Assembly: GCA_015661965.1 (NCBI GenBank)
Contig: DQVA01000110.1
Coordinates: 1 to 9,064, forward strand
Length of the DNA stretch: 9,064 nucleotides
DNA from: Candidatus Bipolaricaulota bacterium
GTDB lineage: Bacteria; Bipolaricaulota; Bipolaricaulia; Bipolaricaulales; Bipolaricaulaceae
Direction of reading: 5' to 3'
The translations under genes and the position numbers were made by a program. How positions within the stretch are numbered: the stretch's first letter is position 1; the number at the start of each line of letters is the position of its first letter. Positions 6,629 to 9,064 of the stretch are shown in pieces. The notes beneath the pieces were generated by a model. The model was given only the letters and a program-made list of their open reading frames with translations, did not search any database and had not been told where the DNA came from.

Positions 6629-7938
6629 AGTTGCCCAGCGCCCTCAAGTTCCTGCTCCCCGGAATCGGGGTGAAGCGGTGGCTTTTCCTCACCTTGATTT
6701 CGGTGGCCGTGATCGCCTTCGGGGTGGTGTGCTTGCTGGGGAAGGAGGGGATGCGGGAGCTTTACGTGCTGGTATTCGACAGGTGGCCGGGCCTGACCCG
6801 CCCGGCAGTGGGGGCATTGGTGCTGCTGCTGGGGGCGCTCGGGGTTGGGCTGGGGCTGTTTAAGGCGGTTCGCTCGGTGCTCTATGCGGTGTCGCCCGGA
6901 GGCGGCGGGTCACTCGGGGAAGCCCTGTACCAGGCCCGGGTGCTCAAGTCCGCCCCGCGGGTGGTGGCGCTGGGCGGGGGTACCGGCCTGTCTACCCTCC
7001 TGAGGGCGCTCAAGCCCTATACCGCCAACCTGACTGCGGTGGTGACGGTGATGGACACCGGCGGAAGCTCCGGACGCCTTCGGGAGGAGCTGGCCGTCCT
7101 CCCCCCGGGGGACGTGCGGAATTGCCTTCTGGCCTTGGCCGAGGACGAGATACGTATGGAGAGGCTATTTCAGTTTCGCTTCCAAAACGGGGAGGGGCTT
7201 AAGGGGCATGCCTTGGGGAACCTGGTGTTAGCGGCCCTGGAGCAGGCCACCGGGGGGTTCGACCGGGCGGTGGAGGAGGCCAGCCATTTCTTGTCGGTGC
7301 GGGGGGAAGTGCTCCCCTCCACCCTGGACCGGGTGCACTTGGTGGCGGAGATGGAAGATGGTGGTGAGGTGGAGGGGGAAGCGGAGATCGCCGCCGATCC
7401 CCGGGCCATCAGACGGGTGCGCCTCTCCCGGCCGGCCCGGGCGTACCAACGGGTCCTGGATGCCATCCGGGAGGCAGACTTGATCATCCTGGGCCCGGGG
7501 AGCCTGTTCACCAGTATCATCCCCAACCTGCTGGTGGAGGGGGTGGCCGAGGCCATCGCCCGCACCCCCGGGGAAAAGCTGGTGGTGATGAACCTGATGA
7601 CCCAGCCTGGGGAGACGGACGGCTTTACCGCCCACGACCACCTGAGGGTGCTGGGCGAATACGTTGACCTGAGGCGATTTCACGCGGTGGTAATGAACAC
7701 GGAAAGCCCTCCCCCCGAGATCCTGGAACGCTATCGGGCGGAGGGCTCCGTGCCGGTTGTGGATGACCTGAGGGGGCCGAAGGCCCTGGGGCTCAGGGTG
7801 ATCCGGGCGCCGCTTCTGGCGGTGGTGGAGCTGGAGGGGAAGCCTACGGTGAAGCACGCCCCGGAGAAGTTGGGGCGGCTGTTGGCCCGGGAGGCGCGCA
7901 GCTTCAAGCGCTCTTGGACCCGCTGGTTCAGCCCTTAG
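6625..7938 (+). CDS. yvcK: YvcK/CofD-like UDP-sugar-binding regulator with N-terminal membrane anchor
   Basis: This YvcK-family protein (gluconeogenesis factor, CofD-like fold) has 437 residues from the ATG. Characterised YvcK proteins bind UDP-GlcNAc and influence carbon flux, peptidoglycan precursor supply and cell shape. The core shows LGGGTGLSTLLRAL (about 116-129), TVMDTGGSSGRLREEL (about 141-156), PPGDVRNCLLALAEDE, GNLVLAALEQATGGF, ADLIILGPGSLFTSIIPNLL and VMNLMTQPGETDGF, all family hallmarks. Ahead of the core are two predicted transmembrane helices (about 20-38 and 61-80), absent from the shorter B. subtilis-type protein; this longer architecture is known in several phyla. I chose the ATG at 6625, which overlaps the dnaE stop in an ATGA junction with GGAG (6616-6619) five bases upstream. 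An in-frame GTG at 6619 would add two residues and is possible. The coupling implies translation together with dnaE. True CofD (2-phospho-L-lactate transferase) is less likely, given the YvcK motifs and membrane extension. Confidence 0.93.
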   Translation: MKLPSALKFLLPGIGVKRWLFLTLISVAVIAFGVVCLLGKEGMRELYVLVFDRWPGLTRPAVGALVLLLGALGVGLGLFKAVRSVLYAVSPGGGGSLGEALYQARVLKSAPRVVALGGGTGLSTLLRALKPYTANLTAVVTVMDTGGSSGRLREELAVLPPGDVRNCLLALAEDEIRMERLFQFRFQNGEGLKGHALGNLVLAALEQATGGFDRAVEEASHFLSVRGEVLPSTLDRVHLVAEMEDGGEVEGEAEIAADPRAIRRVRLSRPARAYQRVLDAIREADLIILGPGSLFTSIIPNLLVEGVAEAIARTPGEKLVVMNLMTQPGETDGFTAHDHLRVLGEYVDLRRFHAVVMNTESPPPEILERYRAEGSVPVVDDLRGPKALGLRVIRAPLLAVVELEGKPTVKHAPEKLGRLLAREARSFKRSWTRWFSP

Positions 7939-8004
7939 CACTGGGTCAGACGAACTCGATCGGTCTGGGGTGCGCAGAGATGAGCCCCATCCCGCTACGT
8001 CAGC
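7939..8004. other. Convergent intergenic gap with weak hairpins only
   Basis: These 66 bases separate the stop codons of yvcK and rtcB. Two short inverted repeats are visible: CAGAC (7947-7951) with GTCTG (7963-7967), and TGGGG (7966-7970) with CCCCA (7985-7989). They share bases 7966-7967 and so compete. Neither is followed by a T run on either strand, so a standard intrinsic terminator is not supported. Transcription may end by Rho or by a structure I cannot recognise. Confidence 0.35.
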
Positions 8005-9064
8005 TTAGCCCTTGATGCAGACCAAGGGCCTCACCCGGGCCACTTTGGCGTTCAGTCCCGCCCCTACCGCTGCTTTCACTACCAGGTCCACATCCTTATA
8101 AGCGCCCGGGGCCTCCTCCGCCACCCCGGGGGCGGAATGGGCCCGGATCACGATCCCCTGGGCGGCGAGCTCCCGCACCACTTTCTCCCCCCGCCACTGT
8201 TTCTTGGCCTTCTTTCTTGAGAGGGCCCGCCCGGCCCCGTGCACCCCTGAGCCCCATACCCTTTCCATTCCCAGCTCGGTGCCCCGCAGGATGTAGGAGG
8301 AGGTGCCCATGGTCCCGCCCACGAAGATGGGATGCCCCACCTTGCGGTAGCGCTCCGGGCACTCCGGGCGGCCGGGGCCGAAGGCGCGGGTGGAGCCCTT
8401 GCGATGTACGAGGAGCTCTTTCTCCTCGCCGTCCACTTTATGCCGCTCGAATTTCACGTTGTTGTGCCCCACGTCGTACAGGGTGCGGATCTTCTCGAAC
8501 GGGAGGCCGAACAGGGGGGCTAGAGCCTCCCGCACTAGGTGCGCGATCACCTGCCGGTTGGCGAACGCGCAGTTGATCCCGGCGAACACAGCGGACAGGT
8601 ACTTCTGGCCCTCCGGGGATTTGATCGGCGCGCACACCAGCTCCCGCTCCCGGATGGGGATGCCGTACTTCTTGCTCGCGCGTTCCAGCTCCTGCAGGGA
8701 GTCCTGTCCGATCTGATGCCCCAGGGCGCGGGAGCCGCAGTGGATGGCGACCAGGATCTGGCCCTCCTCGATCCCGTAGGCGGCGGCCGCCTCAGGATCG
8801 TAGACTTCCTCAACATACTGCACCTCTAGGTAATGGTTCCCCGACCCCAGGGTCCCCACCTGCTTGAACTGGCGCTGCTTAGCCTTGAAGGAGACGGCGG
8901 CGGGGTCGGCCCCCTCCATACGGCCACCCTCCTCGATGTACTCCAGGTCCTCCGGCACCCCAAATCCCTGCTCCAGGGCGAAGTAAGCCCCCTTCACCAG
9001 CACCTGGTCGATGCCCCGCTCGGTGAGCTTGAGCTTGCCGGTGGAGCCCAAGCCGGCCGGCACA
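8005..9064 (-). CDS. rtcB: RNA-splicing ligase RtcB (C-terminal part; start lies beyond the window)
   Basis: RtcB is a GTP- and Mn-dependent ligase joining 2',3'-cyclic-phosphate or 3'-phosphate RNA ends to 5'-hydroxyl ends in RNA repair and tRNA splicing. About 353 codons are visible, against roughly 480 for a whole protein, so the N-terminal metal site with its DxxC motif is outside the window. The apparent GTG at 9061-9063 is an internal valine of the conserved PAGLGSTG-type segment, not a start. Visible catalytic features, by comparison with Pyrococcus RtcB: SGNHYLE (His codon 8833-8835; H203 equivalent), HCGSRALGH (first His 8740-8742; H234 equivalent), DVGHNNVKFERH (His 8464-8466; H329 equivalent), RKGSTRAFGPG, GGTMGTSSY, and VHGAGRALSRKKAKK with the guanylylated nucleophile His at 8239-8241. 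The spacing between the last two histidines is 75 residues, as in Pyrococcus. It ends in LVCIKG and TAA. It runs convergent to yvcK, with no archease or rtcA gene in view. Confidence 0.96.
   Translation of the reverse strand, partial: VPAGLGSTGKLKLTERGIDQVLVKGAYFALEQGFGVPEDLEYIEEGGRMEGADPAAVSFKAKQRQFKQVGTLGSGNHYLEVQYVEEVYDPEAAAAYGIEEGQILVAIHCGSRALGHQIGQDSLQELERASKKYGIPIRERELVCAPIKSPEGQKYLSAVFAGINCAFANRQVIAHLVREALAPLFGLPFEKIRTLYDVGHNNVKFERHKVDGEEKELLVHRKGSTRAFGPGRPECPERYRKVGHPIFVGGTMGTSSYILRGTELGMERVWGSGVHGAGRALSRKKAKKQWRGEKVVRELAAQGIVIRAHSAPGVAEEAPGAYKDVDLVVKAAVGAGLNAKVARVRPLVCIKG

Noticed and set aside
7228..7941. A 237-codon open frame antisense to yvcK
   Set aside because: It is opposite conserved YvcK motifs and its composition is typical of a GC-rich shadow frame.
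7947..7989. Bidirectional terminator between yvcK and rtcB
   Set aside because: The hairpin arms are only five pairs each, compete with each other, and have no T run on either strand.
9061..9063. GTG as a start codon for rtcB
   Set aside because: It falls inside a conserved RtcB segment (PAGLGSTG-type) and would remove the N-terminal metal-binding part; the true start is outside the window.

Overview
This GC-rich, gene-dense bacterial window carries six protein genes, almost all housekeeping. I saw no CRISPR array, transposon, tRNA, rRNA or defence island, and nothing I can defend as a wholly undescribed system.

Organism: bacterial enolase, a DnaE-type replicative polymerase and a YvcK homologue point to Bacteria. 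The oligopeptide-type binding protein has a Sec signal peptide but no lipobox cysteine, which favours a cell envelope with an outer membrane. The PHP domain of DnaE looks metal-competent and YvcK has an N-terminal membrane extension, both common outside Gammaproteobacteria. A deep-branching, possibly thermophilic lineage such as Bipolaricaulota/Acetothermia is a guess, not a demonstrated assignment.

Layout: (i) 41-1576 (+), a family-5 ABC transporter solute-binding protein, closed by a strong intrinsic terminator at 1599-1627. (ii) 1628-1691, a short control region with a weak promoter-like element and a perfect 8-bp inverted repeat whose right arm contains the enolase Shine-Dalgarno. (iii) 1692-7938 (+), four tightly packed genes: enolase, an FtsB/DivIC-type division protein, the DNA polymerase III alpha subunit and a YvcK/CofD-like UDP-sugar-binding regulator. 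Their junctions are a 38-bp overlap, a 1-bp gap and a 4-bp overlap, so they very probably form one transcription unit. (iv) 7939-8004, a convergent intergenic gap with only weak hairpins. (v) 8005-9064 (-), the C-terminal part of the RNA ligase RtcB, running off the right edge.

How they fit together: the four-gene cluster puts lower glycolysis (enolase), septation (FtsB/DivIC), chromosome replication (DnaE) and carbon/cell-wall precursor balance (YvcK) under probable shared transcription. That would suit a growth-linked operon. The binding protein and RtcB appear to be independent neighbours.
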